Made by a program: the position numbers and the translations under genes. The notes under the pieces were generated by a model. The model ran no database searches. It was given only the letters and a program-made list of their open reading frames with translations, and was not told the origin of the DNA. Below are positions 8,059 through 16,644 of a stretch of DNA of 64,000 nt, in pieces; within the stretch, counting starts at the first letter, position 1; each line of letters starts with the position of its first letter. The stretch covers positions 280,295 through 344,294 of the forward strand of contig NZ_BOPF01000008.1 in assembly GCF_016863615.1 (NCBI RefSeq), read 5' to 3'. This stretch comes from Virgisporangium aliadipatigenens (GTDB lineage Bacteria; Actinomycetota; Actinomycetes; Mycobacteriales; Micromonosporaceae).

Positions 8059-9284
8059 CTGACTACTCCTTCTCTATGCCTGCGCTGCATCCGCTCGAGC
8101 AGCACGATGACGAGAACGGCGAGGGCGGCGAGTACCGCCACGTCGAGCAGCATCAGGTCCCAGCCGGTGAGGTCGACTACCCCGCCGATGAGTGCGGGAC
8201 CGCCGAAGCCGCCCAGGTACCAGGTCACGGCGTAGAGGCCGGTGTAGGTGCCGAGCACGCGGCTGGACGGGGCCAGGTTCCACAGCGCCACGGCCGCGTT
8301 GATGGTGAAACCGGCCGCGCCGACGGCCGCGACGCAGAAGACGATGACGGTGCCGGTGGCGGTGCGCGCGAGTGTCCCGGCGACCATGGCGGCGGCGAAG
8401 AGGGCCATCCCGCCGGCGATCACCCGCAGCCGGCCGAGGCGTTCGGCGAGCAGGGCGGCCGGGTAGGCGGCGAGCACGTACGCGACGCCGCTGGGCAGCG
8501 TGAGTCCGCCGGCCTCGCCGCGGGTCAGCCCCAGCGCCTGCATCCCGTACGGGGTGACGAGGGACCGCGAGGCGAACCACGCGCCACCGAAGAGGAACAC
8601 GGTGAGCAGCAGCAGGACCCGCCGCCGGTCCGGATGGGTGAACAGCTCGGCGACGACCTCCCGCAGCGGCACGGCCTTGTCGACCGACTGCGCCTCGGTG
8701 GCGGCCTTGTACGCCGGCGATTCGCTGTCGCGCACCTTCGCGATGAGCACGAACGTGGCGAGCAGCATGATCACCGACGGCACGACGAACGCGCCCCGGG
8801 GATGGTCGTCCACCAGGAACAGGCTGATCAGCGACGCCACGATGATGGTCAGCGCGGTGGCGATCTTCACGACGGCGTTGGCGCGGCCGCGCCGTTCCGG
8901 CGGAAGGAAGTCCGGCACGAGCGACTCGGCGAGCGGCCGCATCGTGTTGGCGACCAGCGCGTACAGGAACATCACGGCGACCAGCGCGACCAGCGACGTG
9001 GCCCACGGCAGCAGCACGAACAGAAGTGCGGCCACCGGCATGCCCACCGCCAGGTACGGCATGCGCCGGCCCCATCGGGTGCGCGTGTTGTCCGAACGGT
9101 TGCCGATCCACGGCTGGATGAAGATGCCGAGGAGGTTGTCCATGCCCATCAGCGCGCCGATGATGGCCGCACTCGTGACGTGTTCCCGCAGGAGGGCGGG
9201 CACCTGGTTGTCGTAGAAGTTCCAGGTCGACTCCTGGGCGAACAGCGCCAGGGCGATGAGAAAGATGATGCGCCGGTCGGGCAT
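8055..9284 (-). CDS. MFS transporter
   Basis: The 409-residue protein has about twelve hydrophobic helices. The loop NRSDNTRTRWGRRMPYL between helices 2 and 3 is a major-facilitator signature and resembles glycoside/sucrose-type symporters (NTRTRWGRR). It is the first gene of a two-gene unit with the secreted hydrolase. It is divergently transcribed from the GntR gene across about 100 bp that contain palindromes. The substrate is unknown. A sugar or a product of the hydrolase is a reasonable guess. Confidence 0.85.
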   Translation of the reverse strand: MPDRRIIFLIALALFAQESTWNFYDNQVPALLREHVTSAAIIGALMGMDNLLGIFIQPWIGNRSDNTRTRWGRRMPYLAVGMPVAALLFVLLPWATSLVALVAVMFLYALVANTMRPLAESLVPDFLPPERRGRANAVVKIATALTIIVASLISLFLVDDHPRGAFVVPSVIMLLATFVLIAKVRDSESPAYKAATEAQSVDKAVPLREVVAELFTHPDRRRVLLLLTVFLFGGAWFASRSLVTPYGMQALGLTRGEAGGLTLPSGVAYVLAAYPAALLAERLGRLRVIAGGMALFAAAMVAGTLARTATGTVIVFCVAAVGAAGFTINAAVALWNLAPSSRVLGTYTGLYAVTWYLGGFGGPALIGGVVDLTGWDLMLLDVAVLAALAVLVIVLLERMQRRHREGVVS

Positions 9285-9317
9285 GTGGGCCCCCTCATGT
9301 GTCCGGCGTCACGTTAA

Positions 9318-9331
9318 TTTGCTGTAGCAAA
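9318..9331. promoter_or_regulatory. Inverted repeat TTTGCT-GT-AGCAAA in the MFS/GntR intergenic region
   Basis: The two 6-bp arms are perfect with a 2-bp centre. A second short palindrome CAACAGTTG follows at 9337-9345. Both lie between divergent genes, one encoding a GntR regulator, and this is the usual place for a GntR operator. Binding is inferred. Confidence 0.5.
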
Positions 9332-9383
9332 ATCGTCAACAGTTGCAAACATTTGGCGCCATGGCATGCGGTAGAGTGCGCGC

Positions 9384-10082
9384 ATGCCAGCCGCTGAGAC
9401 GCTCGCCGATCAGGCGTACCGGCACGTCCGCACCGCCATCGCGAGCGGCGAACTGGCGCCGGGGGAGAAGGTGACCGAGCGCGGGGTCGCCGAACGGCTG
9501 GCGATCAGCCCGACGCCCGTTCGGGAGGCGCTGCGCCGGCTCGAACTGGACGGGCTCATCGAGCGCATCGGCCCGCGCACCGTGCTCGTCGCCGCGATCC
9601 GGGACGCCGCCATCGACGATCTGGCGGAGGTGGAGGTCGGCCTGCGCGGCCTCGTCGCCCGGTTCGCCGCGCGGCACGCCACGGACGGGCAGCTCGAGGC
9701 CCTGGACGCGATCCTGGACCGCGCCGACGACCTGCTGATCCTGGTGAAAGAACGGCGCCACCAGGGCCAGCCGATCGACCGGCACCTGGTGGCGCTGCTG
9801 GACACCATGCAGGAGTTCAACGACACGGTGAGCGCGTGCGCGCACAATCCCGTGCTGGTGCGGATGCTGGAGCAGAGCCGCGTCTTCTCCCGTCCGGAGC
9901 GGCGGGAGCTGTTGCTGCGGCGGATCGGCGCGGACGACACGTTCGGGCTGGAGCGGTACACGATGCACCGCGCCCTGGTCCGCGCGCTACGGGCCCGCGA
10001 CTCCGCCGCCGCCGAGCGGATCGCGCTGGAGGACTCGCAGTCCGGCCTGGCCGCCCTGCGCGAGGGAGCTCAGGACAGGTAG
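9384..10082 (+). CDS. GntR-family regulator, FCD subfamily
   Basis: The 232-residue product has an N-terminal winged helix at about residues 5-70. VTERGVAERLAISPTPVREALRRLE is the classic GntR helix-turn-helix, with the PTPVREAL recognition helix. An all-helical C-terminal domain of the FadR type follows, which normally binds a small acid. It is divergent from the MFS-hydrolase pair and probably represses it. The last codons (AQDR and the stop) are supplied by a DNA segment that duplicates the 3' tail of the neighbouring flavoprotein gene, so the original C-terminus may have differed. Confidence 0.87.
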   Translation: MPAAETLADQAYRHVRTAIASGELAPGEKVTERGVAERLAISPTPVREALRRLELDGLIERIGPRTVLVAAIRDAAIDDLAEVEVGLRGLVARFAARHATDGQLEALDAILDRADDLLILVKERRHQGQPIDRHLVALLDTMQEFNDTVSACAHNPVLVRMLEQSRVFSRPERRELLLRRIGADDTFGLERYTMHRALVRALRARDSAAAERIALEDSQSGLAALREGAQDR

Positions 10083-10113
10083 GCGGGCGCGCCGACCACG
10101 CCCTCGTCGGGCT
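10069..10113. repeat. Direct repeat, copy 1: relic of the flavoprotein 3' end
   Basis: This 45-bp segment matches 10171-10215 with one mismatch. Read on the minus strand it still encodes PDEGVVGAPAYLS and a stop, against PDEGVVGVPAYLS in the intact gene. Weaker similarity continues for about 40 bp towards 10150. It looks like a partial tandem duplication. It supplies the end of the GntR gene on the plus strand. Confidence 0.8.
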
Positions 10114-10170
10114 GCTCGTGGAGTGGATCGCGCTCGAAGTCGCACGGTCCGGTCGCGCTGCGTCGGCGGC

Positions 10171-10215
10171 CTCAGGACAGGTAGGCGGGCACGCCGACCA
10201 CGCCCTCGTCGGGCT
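10171..10215. repeat. Direct repeat, copy 2: intact 3' end of the flavoprotein gene
   Basis: This is the partner of 10069-10113, differing by one base in 45. This copy is in frame with the rest of the flavoprotein gene and so is the parent. The spacing between copies is 102 bp. Confidence 0.8.
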
Positions 10216-10798
10216 CGGGGGTGCCGCGCTCGACGCGCAGCGGGATCACGCCGGCCCAGTGCGGGAGCGCGTAGTCCTCGGGCTCGTCGACCACGCCGCC
10301 GGTGCGCACCTTCGCCGCCACCTCGACCAGCGGCAGCGCGAGCACGGCCGTCTTGGCCAGCTCCTGCGCGTCGGGCTCCCGGCTGTCCGCCGCCCGGCCG
10401 GTCGCCACCTTCTCCACCAGCGCCGTGAGCACCGCGCGCTTGTGCGCCTCCTCCTCGACGAGGGTGGCGAGCCCGTGCGCGACCACCGAGCGGTAGTTGA
10501 CGCTGTGGTGGAACTGCGAGCGGCCCAGCACCAGCCCGTCGATCAGCGTCGCGGCGATCGACACGGGCAGCCCGCCCGAGCGCGCCAGCAGCAACGGCCG
10601 CGAACCGGTCGACGCGTGCACGTACAACGTGTCGTCGATCCGCACGTGCAGCGTGGGCAGCACCCGCGGCATCCCGTCCACCACGAACGACAGGTGGCAC
10701 ACCAGCGCCTCGTCCAGGATCGCGTGCACCACGTCGGCGTCGTAGGAGGCCCGCTCCCGGGACCGGGAGGGCGTCGTGCGAGGGGTTTGTGTGTACAT
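10172..10798 (-). CDS. Pyridoxamine 5'-phosphate oxidase-like FMN-binding split-barrel protein
   Basis: The 208-residue product has the FMN split-barrel pattern, with LVCHLSFVVDGMPRVLPTLH near the start and LVLGRSQFHHSVNYRSVV in the middle. This subfamily of cytoplasmic flavin proteins is common in actinobacteria and is usually not the true PdxH. It starts at the ATG at 10798, with AGGA upstream, and is divergent from a MocR regulator. That arrangement is frequent, because MocR proteins sense pyridoxal phosphate. Its 3' end is present twice (10069-10113 and 10171-10215). The physiological substrate is unknown. Confidence 0.82.
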   Translation of the reverse strand: MYTQTPRTTPSRSRERASYDADVVHAILDEALVCHLSFVVDGMPRVLPTLHVRIDDTLYVHASTGSRPLLLARSGGLPVSIAATLIDGLVLGRSQFHHSVNYRSVVAHGLATLVEEEAHKRAVLTALVEKVATGRAADSREPDAQELAKTAVLALPLVEVAAKVRTGGVVDEPEDYALPHWAGVIPLRVERGTPEPDEGVVGVPAYLS

Positions 10799-10836
10799 CG
10801 TTTGTCCTAGTACAATCGGCGAACTGTGGCAGTACA
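10788..10836. promoter_or_regulatory. Divergent MocR promoter with three GTACA repeats
   Basis: GTACA occurs at 10793-10797, 10810-10814 and 10832-10836, all in the same orientation. TACAAT at 10811-10816 is a good -10 hexamer with TTGTGT at 10788-10793 as a -35 at 17-bp spacing. The -10 lies only 10 bases before the GTG start at 10826, so the MocR mRNA is probably leaderless. MocR regulators typically bind direct repeats. The repeats cover both start regions, which would let one dimer control both genes. Confidence 0.55.
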
Positions 10837-12124
10837 TTACCAGATCGAGGGCACGACCTCCGCCGCCATTTCGGCCAGCGTCGAGGCCGGCATCCGGCGC
10901 GGCGCACTGGCCCCGGGCGCGGCGCTGCCGCCCGTGCGCACCCTCGCCGGGGAGGTGGGCGTCAGCCCGGCGACCGTCGCCGCCGCGTACCGCCTGCTCA
11001 GGGAGCGCGGGCTGGTGGAGACCGCCGGCCGCAACGGCACCCGGGTCCGCGGCCGGCCGCCGGTCGCCGCGCGGCGGCAGACGTTGCGCCCGGAGGTCGG
11101 GCACCTCGTGGACCTCTCCAGCGGCGAGCCCGATCCCGACCTGCTGCCCCGCATCCCCGCCGGCACCCCGCAGCGACGCAACTACCTGCGCGAGGGCGTT
11201 CTCCCCGAGCTGCGGGAGGCGGCCCGGGAGCGGCTGCGCCCCGTCGACGGCCGGCACCTCACCGTCGCCTCGGGCGCGCTCGACGGCATCGAACGCGTTC
11301 TCGCCGCGCACCTGCGCCCCGGCGACCGGATCGCCGTCGAGGACCCCGGCTGGGCGAATCTGCTCGACCTCGTCGCCGTCCTCGGACTGCACCCGGTGCC
11401 GGTGCCGGTCGACGACGACGGGCCGACGGTGGACGGGCTCGCCCGCGCGCTCTCCGCCGGGGCGGCCGGGCTCGTGGTCACCAGCCGCGCGCAGAACCCG
11501 ACCGGCGCGACCGTCACGGCCGGCCGGGCGAGAGGGCTGCGTGGGGTGCTCAAGACGTTCCCCCGAGTGCTTGTCGTGGAGGACGATCATGCGGCGGAAC
11601 TGGCCGACGAACCTCTGCACCCACTCGTCGGCGCCACCGAGTCCTGGGCGTTTGTCCGCTCCTGCTCGAAGCCCTTCGGCCCGGACCTGCGCCTCGCGGT
11701 CCTCGCCGGGGACGAGACCACGGTGGCCCGCGTCGAGGGGCGGATGCGGCTCGGCGCCGGCTGGGTGTCCACGATTCTCCAGACGCTCGTCGTGCGGATG
11801 TGGTCGGACCCCGCCGTGTCCGCGGCCGTTTCCAAGGCTTCCCGGTCATACGGGCACCGCCGTCGTGCCCTCGTCGAGGAGTTGACCGCGCGCGGGATCC
11901 CGGCGCGCGGCCGCAGCGGCGTCAACGTCTGGGTACCGGTGGCCGACGAGACCGTTGCCGTGACCCGGCTGCGCGACGCGGGCTTCGCCGTGGCGCCCGG
12001 TGGCATGTACCGGATCGCCACCCCGCCGGCGGTGCGGATCAGCGTCGGCGCGCTGCGTCCCCCGATGGTGGGACCTCTGGTGGACGCATTGGCCGCGTCC
12101 AACCGGGTATCCGCCGGGGTATGA
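10826..12124 (+). CDS. MocR/GntR-type PLP-dependent transcriptional regulator
   Basis: The 432-residue product joins a GntR winged helix (about residues 5-75, with [19 protein letters not shown]) to an aminotransferase fold type I domain (about 90-425). [17 protein letters not shown] holds the expected PLP-binding Lys, and EDPGW and NPTGA are the usual fold motifs. Such proteins sense PLP or an amino compound rather than transaminating. It is divergent from the flavin split-barrel gene. Its TGA overlaps the ATG of udgX (ATGA), so the two are coupled. Confidence 0.9.
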   Translation: MAVHYQIEGTTSAAISASVEAGIRRGALAPGAALPPVRTLAGEVGVSPATVAAAYRLLRERGLVETAGRNGTRVRGRPPVAARRQTLRPEVGHLVDLSSGEPDPDLLPRIPAGTPQRRNYLREGVLPELREAARERLRPVDGRHLTVASGALDGIERVLAAHLRPGDRIAVEDPGWANLLDLVAVLGLHPVPVPVDDDGPTVDGLARALSAGAAGLVVTSRAQNPTGATVTAGRARGLRGVLKTFPRVLVVEDDHAAELADEPLHPLVGATESWAFVRSCSKPFGPDLRLAVLAGDETTVARVEGRMRLGAGWVSTILQTLVVRMWSDPAVSAAVSKASRSYGHRRRALVEELTARGIPARGRSGVNVWVPVADETVAVTRLRDAGFAVAPGGMYRIATPPAVRISVGALRPPMVGPLVDALAASNRVSAGV

Positions 12125-12705
12125 ACCTGTCGGCCCTACGCCAGGAGGCGGCCGCGTGCGAACGCTGCCACCTGTACAAGGACGCCACGCAGACGGTGTT
12201 CGGCGCGGGGCCGCCCGACGCCGAGGTCATCGTGGTGGGTGAGCAGCCCGGCGACATCGAGGACCGGCGGGGAGAACCCTTTGTGGGACCCGCCGGAAAG
12301 CTGCTGGACAGGGCGTTCGAAGCGGCCGAACTCGACCGTTCCCGTCTTTATTTGACGAATGCCGTCAAGCACTTCAAATTCCGGCCTTCGGGGAAGCGGC
12401 GCATCCACGCCACGCCGGTGCGTTCGGAGATCGTCGCCTGCCGGCCGTGGCTGGTTGGCGAGTTCGCCGCGCTGACGCCGCGAGCCGTGGTGGCACTGGG
12501 TGCGACCGCAGGGAAGGCGCTGTTCGGGCCGTCGTTCAAGGTGACCGAGTCGCGCGGGACCCTCCTGCCCTGGCCCCCCGAACTGGCCGGCGACGGCTTC
12601 GCCGTGGCGACGATTCACCCGTCGGCGGTGCTCCGTTCGGATGACCGGGAAGCGGCATTTGCCGGACTGGTGGCCGACCTGAAGGTTGTCGGTGAGGCGT
12701 TGTAG
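12121..12705 (+). CDS. udgX: UdgX, uracil-DNA glycosylase that crosslinks to DNA
   Basis: The 194-residue product belongs to the family 4 uracil-DNA glycosylase superfamily. [20 protein letters not shown] (about residues 40-59) is the UdgX-type active-site motif. GKRRIH (about 91-96) is the characteristic extra loop, whose His in Mycobacterium smegmatis UdgX bonds covalently to the abasic sugar after uracil removal. HPSAVLR is the second motif. Only three cysteines are visible (C13, C16, C107), so the iron-sulfur cluster would need a non-Cys ligand. It overlaps the MocR stop by 4 bp. Coupling a repair glycosylase to a PLP-sensing regulator is odd and may be accidental. Confidence 0.9.
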   Translation: MNLSALRQEAAACERCHLYKDATQTVFGAGPPDAEVIVVGEQPGDIEDRRGEPFVGPAGKLLDRAFEAAELDRSRLYLTNAVKHFKFRPSGKRRIHATPVRSEIVACRPWLVGEFAALTPRAVVALGATAGKALFGPSFKVTESRGTLLPWPPELAGDGFAVATIHPSAVLRSDDREAAFAGLVADLKVVGEAL

Positions 12706-12740
12706 GGTCGCGGGGAGTTCGGTGCCCCCGGGAGGTTCCA

Positions 12741-13535
12741 GTGAAGGCTGTCGTCGTGATCGGGCTGGTCACGGGTCTGTTGCTCACCACCGCGGGCTGT
12801 TCCGGGGACGACGACAAGGGCGGCAGCCCGGCCGCCAGGGCCAGCCGTTCGGCGCAGGCCGCCGCGGTGGCCTCCTCCGCCGCCGCGGTCGCCACCGGTG
12901 ACCTCAACACCGCCGTGCAGGAGCTCACGAAGACGAGCTACCGGTACACGCTCAAGGCGGGCGACGCGGCCGGCGGCGGCACCGTCGACCCGTCGGTCAA
13001 GCAGTCCAGCCTCACCGTCACGATCGACGCCGACGAGGACTTCAAGACCGAGGTGCTGATCCTGGACACCGAGCTCTACGTGCGCATCTCCGGGCTGCCG
13101 CTGCCCGGGCTCGACGGGCAGAAGTGGCTGAAGATCGACCGCTCGAAGATCAAGTCGTTCTCGGCGCTGGGGATCCAGGACGTCGACGACCCGAGCGGTG
13201 TGAAGACCCTCTCCAAGACCATCGCCACCATCCAGAAGACCGGCGACCGCTCCTACAAGGGCACCCTCGACCTGACCAAGGGCAGCACGGCGTTCGGGCT
13301 CGACGAGGCCGCCGCCAAGGCTCTGGGGGAGAAGGCGAAGGCGGTGCCGTTCGAGGCGACCGTCAACGCGCAGGGCAAGCTCGCGACCTGGAAGATGACC
13401 ATCCCGGCGCACGGCACGGAGAAGGAGACGCCGTTCGAGCTGACGTACGGCGAGCACGGCGGGAAGTTCCCGATCGACAAGCCCGCCGGTGCGGTCGAGC
13501 CGCCGGCCGCCGTGTACGACATCCTCCAGGCGTGA
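12741..13535 (+). CDS. LppX/LprG-like lipoprotein
   Basis: The 264-residue product starts with a lipoprotein signal peptide. TAGC places the lipidated Cys at residue 20, followed by a charged and Ala/Ser-rich tether. The remainder has the alternating pattern of the LppX_LprAFG beta fold (TSYRYTLKAG, LYVRISGLP, WKMTIPAHG). In mycobacteria that family carries lipids through the envelope. GGGAGGTTCC lies at ribosome-binding distance from the ATG. It stands alone between udgX and an MFS gene. The ligand is unknown. Confidence 0.8.
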   Translation: MKAVVVIGLVTGLLLTTAGCSGDDDKGGSPAARASRSAQAAAVASSAAAVATGDLNTAVQELTKTSYRYTLKAGDAAGGGTVDPSVKQSSLTVTIDADEDFKTEVLILDTELYVRISGLPLPGLDGQKWLKIDRSKIKSFSALGIQDVDDPSGVKTLSKTIATIQKTGDRSYKGTLDLTKGSTAFGLDEAAAKALGEKAKAVPFEATVNAQGKLATWKMTIPAHGTEKETPFELTYGEHGGKFPIDKPAGAVEPPAAVYDILQA

Positions 13536-13609
13536 CCTGGGTCCTTCTCACGTATTGACATGTGGGCAAGGATTGGGGGCTTGACCGCCCCTTACGCCGA
13601 GGTGCCCGC

Positions 13610-15205
13610 ATGGTCGTTCAGTCAGAGCCGCTGGTCGATGTCTCCCGGGTGCAGCGGCGGGCCGTGGGACTGCTCGTGTGCACCCAGATCATCGGCGGCA
13701 TCGGCGTCGCCATCGGGATCACCGTCGGCGCCCTGCTCGCCGCCGACCTCGGCGGGTCGGCCGCATCGGGACTCGCCTCCAGCGCCGCGGTCATCGGGGG
13801 CGGGACGCTCGCCGTTCCGGCCACCCGGCTCATGCGCGTCGGCGGGCGGCGGCCGGGACTGGTCTTCGCGTACCTCGTGGGAGCGCTCGGCGCCGTCATC
13901 GTCGTGGCGGGCGCCGGCCTGGGCTCGCTGCCCGTCGTGATTCTCGGGATGGCGCTGTTCGGCGGGGGTTCGACGGCCAACCTGCAGGCCCGGTACGCCG
14001 CCGTGGACCTCGCGACGCCGGCCACGCGGGGGCGGCAGCTGTCGATCGTGGTTGCCGCCACGACGGTCGGCGCGGTCTCCGGACCCAACGTGGCGGCGCT
14101 CGCCGACCGGGCCGTGCACGGCTGGGGGATCCGGGAGTACGCGGGGCCGTTCGCGTTCAGCGCGATGGCGTTCGGGCTGGCGGCCGGGTTGCTCTTCCTG
14201 CTGATGCGGCCGGATCCGTTGCGGGTGGCGCGCGAGGTGGCCGCCGCTTCTGCTCCTCCTGCCGGCGCTTCGGACGCTGCTCTTTCTGCCGGCGCTTTGC
14301 CGGTCGGCGGCGCTTCGGGCGCTGGTTTTCCTGGCGGCGCTTCCCCGGTCGGCGGCGCTGCCGTGGTCGGTGGTGCCTCTTCCGTCGGCGGCGCTTCCGG
14401 CCTTGGTGGTGCTGCTTCGTCGGTCGGCGGCGCTTCCGGCCTTGGCGGCGCTCCGGAGGCCGGCCGGGTCGGCGGAGGCGCGGTGGTCTCCGACGACGCG
14501 GTGGCTGTCGGCGAAGCGGCCGGCCGCGGTGGCGCGGCCGCTTCCGGTGGTGCGGTGGCTTCCGGTGGCGCGGCGGTATCCGGAGGCGCGGAGCGGACCG
14601 ACGGGCTGGCGGTGGGCTGGCGCGTGGTGGCGGGCAACCCGGCCGCCCGGCTCGGGATGGCCGCAGTGGCCGTCGCGCACCTCGTCATGGTCGGCGTGAT
14701 GTCGATGACGCCGGTGCACCTCGGGCACGGCATCCACGACCGCGAACGCGTCCTCACCGTGGTCGGCTTCGTGCTCAGCATGCACATCGTCGGGATGTAC
14801 GCGTTCGCGCCGGTGATGGGCTGGCTCACCGACCGGGTGGGCCGTCGGCCGGTCATCGTCACCGGCGTGGCGCTGCTGCTCGCCGCGTGCGCCGTCGCGG
14901 GGACGGCCGGGTTCCACACGGCGCGGCTGACGGTGGGGCTGGCCCTGCTCGGGCTGGGCTGGTCGGCGGCCACGGTCGCCGGCTCGACGCTGCTGTCCGA
15001 GTCCGTGGCGCTGGCCGTGCGCCCTGCCGCCCAGGGCCTGAACGACCTGGTCATGGGCATCGCCGGCGCCGCGGCCGGGGCGCTGTCCGGGGTGGTGCTG
15101 GAGTACAGCGGTTACCCGACGCTCGCGCTGATCGCGGCGATCGCGGCCCTGCCGCTGCTCGCCCAGGCGGCCCGGACCCGGTTGGCCCCGACGCCCGCGC
15201 GGTAG
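13610..15205 (+). CDS. MFS transporter with a long low-complexity central loop
   Basis: The 531-residue product has six helices, a long cytoplasmic loop (about residues 201-345) and six more helices. GWLTDRVGRRPV between helices 8 and 9 is a major-facilitator motif. About 118 loop residues (211-328) are almost only Ala, Gly, Ser, Val and Pro, with SVGGASGLGGA occurring twice (about 258-268 and 271-281). Usual MFS proteins are about 400-450 residues, so the excess is this loop. The ATG at 13610 is chosen over a GTG at 13562 because GAGG lies at 7 bases and the upstream codons look non-coding. The substrate is unknown. Confidence 0.82.
   Translation: MVVQSEPLVDVSRVQRRAVGLLVCTQIIGGIGVAIGITVGALLAADLGGSAASGLASSAAVIGGGTLAVPATRLMRVGGRRPGLVFAYLVGALGAVIVVAGAGLGSLPVVILGMALFGGGSTANLQARYAAVDLATPATRGRQLSIVVAATTVGAVSGPNVAALADRAVHGWGIREYAGPFAFSAMAFGLAAGLLFLLMRPDPLRVAREVAAASAPPAGASDAALSAGALPVGGASGAGFPGGASPVGGAAVVGGASSVGGASGLGGAASSVGGASGLGGAPEAGRVGGGAVVSDDAVAVGEAAGRGGAAASGGAVASGGAAVSGGAERTDGLAVGWRVVAGNPAARLGMAAVAVAHLVMVGVMSMTPVHLGHGIHDRERVLTVVGFVLSMHIVGMYAFAPVMGWLTDRVGRRPVIVTGVALLLAACAVAGTAGFHTARLTVGLALLGLGWSAATVAGSTLLSESVALAVRPAAQGLNDLVMGIAGAAAGALSGVVLEYSGYPTLALIAAIAALPLLAQAARTRLAPTPAR
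14240..14594 (+). repeat. In-frame low-complexity repeats in the MFS loop
   Basis: Imperfect repeats of the type GTCGGCGGCGCTTCCGGCC encode Ala/Gly/Ser/Val runs. Codons such as TCTGCT and CTTCGG appear that are rarer in the flanking gene. The pattern suggests slippage expansion within the loop. Confidence 0.7.
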
Positions 15206-15214
15206 CGTTGACCG

Positions 15215-15415
15215 GTGCGACTGACCGACTTCTGGGAACGCCTCGAGCAGGTCTTCGGCGCGGGTTACGCGGCCAGCGTCGCGGAGGACCAGGTGCTGAT
15301 CGGTCTCGACGGCCGGACGATCAAGGAAGCGCTCGCGCAGGGTGTGGAGACGGTGACCGTGTGGCGAGCAGTGGTAGCCACCTATCCTGACCGTGTGCCG
15401 TCCAGGCTGCACTGA
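15215..15415 (+). CDS. DUF3046 family protein
   Basis: The 66-residue product begins MRLTDFWERLEQVFG and contains LDGRTIKEALAQGV. It matches the small DUF3046 family that is conserved just upstream of recA in actinobacteria. It starts at a GTG ten bases after the MFS stop. Its role is unknown. Its position and size are as expected, which supports the assignment. Confidence 0.85.
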   Translation: MRLTDFWERLEQVFGAGYAASVAEDQVLIGLDGRTIKEALAQGVETVTVWRAVVATYPDRVPSRLH

Positions 15416-15454
15416 GCGTCATCTGGCCTGCGGATACGGGCGTGTCGCCTTTAC

Positions 15455-15470
15455 TCGTACACATGTTCGG
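15455..15470 (+). promoter_or_regulatory. LexA (SOS) box in the recA promoter
   Basis: TCGTACACATGTTCGG differs at two positions from the actinobacterial/Bacillus-type box TCGAAC-N4-GTTCGA. It sits between a possible -35 (TTTACT, 15450) and -10 (TATTGT, 15472-15477). A bound LexA would block RNA polymerase there. Confidence 0.75.
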
Positions 15471-15592
15471 GTATTGTCCGCATGGTTGAACCCCGTCCAC
15501 CAGCCGCGTTTCTGTCGTACCCGACCTCTAACGTGACGGGCGTGACGACGAGACGGGCATCCGCGAAGACGGCAAACTCAGGAGTGGCAGAC

Positions 15593-16642
15593 ATGGCAGC
15601 AGGGCAGCCCGACCGCGAGAAGGCGCTCAGCCTGGCCCTCGCACAGATCGACAAGCAGTTCGGCAAGGGTTCCATCATGCGGCTCGGCGAGCGGCCGGTC
15701 ACCCAGATGCAGGTGATCCAGACCAGCTCGATCGCGCTCGACGTGGCCCTGGGCATCGGCGGGCTTCCCCGCGGCCGGGTCATCGAGATCTACGGGCCGG
15801 AGAGCAGCGGTAAGACGACGGTGGCGCTGCACGCCATCGCCAATGCCCAGCGCGACGGCGGCATCGCGGCGTTCATCGACGCCGAGCACGCGCTCGACCC
15901 CGAGTACGCCCGCGCCCTCGGCGTCGACACCGACGCGCTCCTGGTGTCCCAGCCGGACACCGGTGAGCAGGCGCTCGAGATCACCGACATGCTGGTGCGC
16001 TCCGGCGCCCTGTCCATCATCGTCATCGACTCCGTCGCCGCGCTGGTGCCGCGCGCCGAGATCGAGGGCGAGATGGGCGACAGCCACGTGGGTCTGCAGG
16101 CCCGGTTGATGAGCCAGGCCCTGCGTAAGATCACCGGTGCGCTCAACGCCTCCGGCACCACCGCCATCTTCATCAACCAGCTGCGCGAGAAGATCGGCGT
16201 GATGTTCGGGAGTCCGGAGACCACGACCGGTGGTAAGGCCCTGAAGTTCTACGCCTCGGTGCGCCTGGACGTGCGCCGCATCGAGAGCCTCAAGGACGGC
16301 ACCGAGGTCGTGGGTAACCGCACCCGCGTCAAGGTCGTGAAGAACAAGGTCGCCTCGCCGTTCAAGCAGGCCGAGTTCGACATCATGTACGGCAAGGGCA
16401 TCTCGCGCGAGGGTTCGCTGATCGACGTCGGTGTCGAGCAGTCGATCATTCGCAAGGCCGGCGCCTGGTACACCTACGACGGCGACCAGCTGGGGCAGGG
16501 CAAGGAAAACGCCCGTAACTTCCTGAAGGAAAACCCCGACGTGGCGGCCGAGATCGAGAAGAAGATCAAGGAGAAGCTCGGGGTCGGCGTCGCCATCAGC
16601 GACGAGGGCTCCGGTCCCGCACTGCCTCCGGTGGACTTCTGA
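15593..16642 (+). CDS. recA: Recombinase RecA
   Basis: The 349-residue product is standard length for RecA, which forms the ATP-dependent strand-exchange filament and the coprotease that triggers LexA cleavage. The Walker A motif GPESSGKTT is at about residues 68-76. The MAW-like region and the loop [20 protein letters not shown] are present. The ATG at 15593 has AGGAG 9 bases upstream and gives the normal N-terminus. A GTG/ATG-rich in-frame extension back to 15482 is rejected. No intein is present. Transcription should be SOS-induced through the box at 15455. recX follows after two bases. Confidence 0.97.
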   Translation: MAAGQPDREKALSLALAQIDKQFGKGSIMRLGERPVTQMQVIQTSSIALDVALGIGGLPRGRVIEIYGPESSGKTTVALHAIANAQRDGGIAAFIDAEHALDPEYARALGVDTDALLVSQPDTGEQALEITDMLVRSGALSIIVIDSVAALVPRAEIEGEMGDSHVGLQARLMSQALRKITGALNASGTTAIFINQLREKIGVMFGSPETTTGGKALKFYASVRLDVRRIESLKDGTEVVGNRTRVKVVKNKVASPFKQAEFDIMYGKGISREGSLIDVGVEQSIIRKAGAWYTYDGDQLGQGKENARNFLKENPDVAAEIEKKIKEKLGVGVAISDEGSGPALPPVDF

Positions 16643-16644
16643 CG

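Noticed and set aside
14370..14699. CRISPR-like short repeats in the MFS gene
   Set aside because: The repeats are in frame, contiguous and imperfect, without unique spacers. They encode a low-complexity loop.
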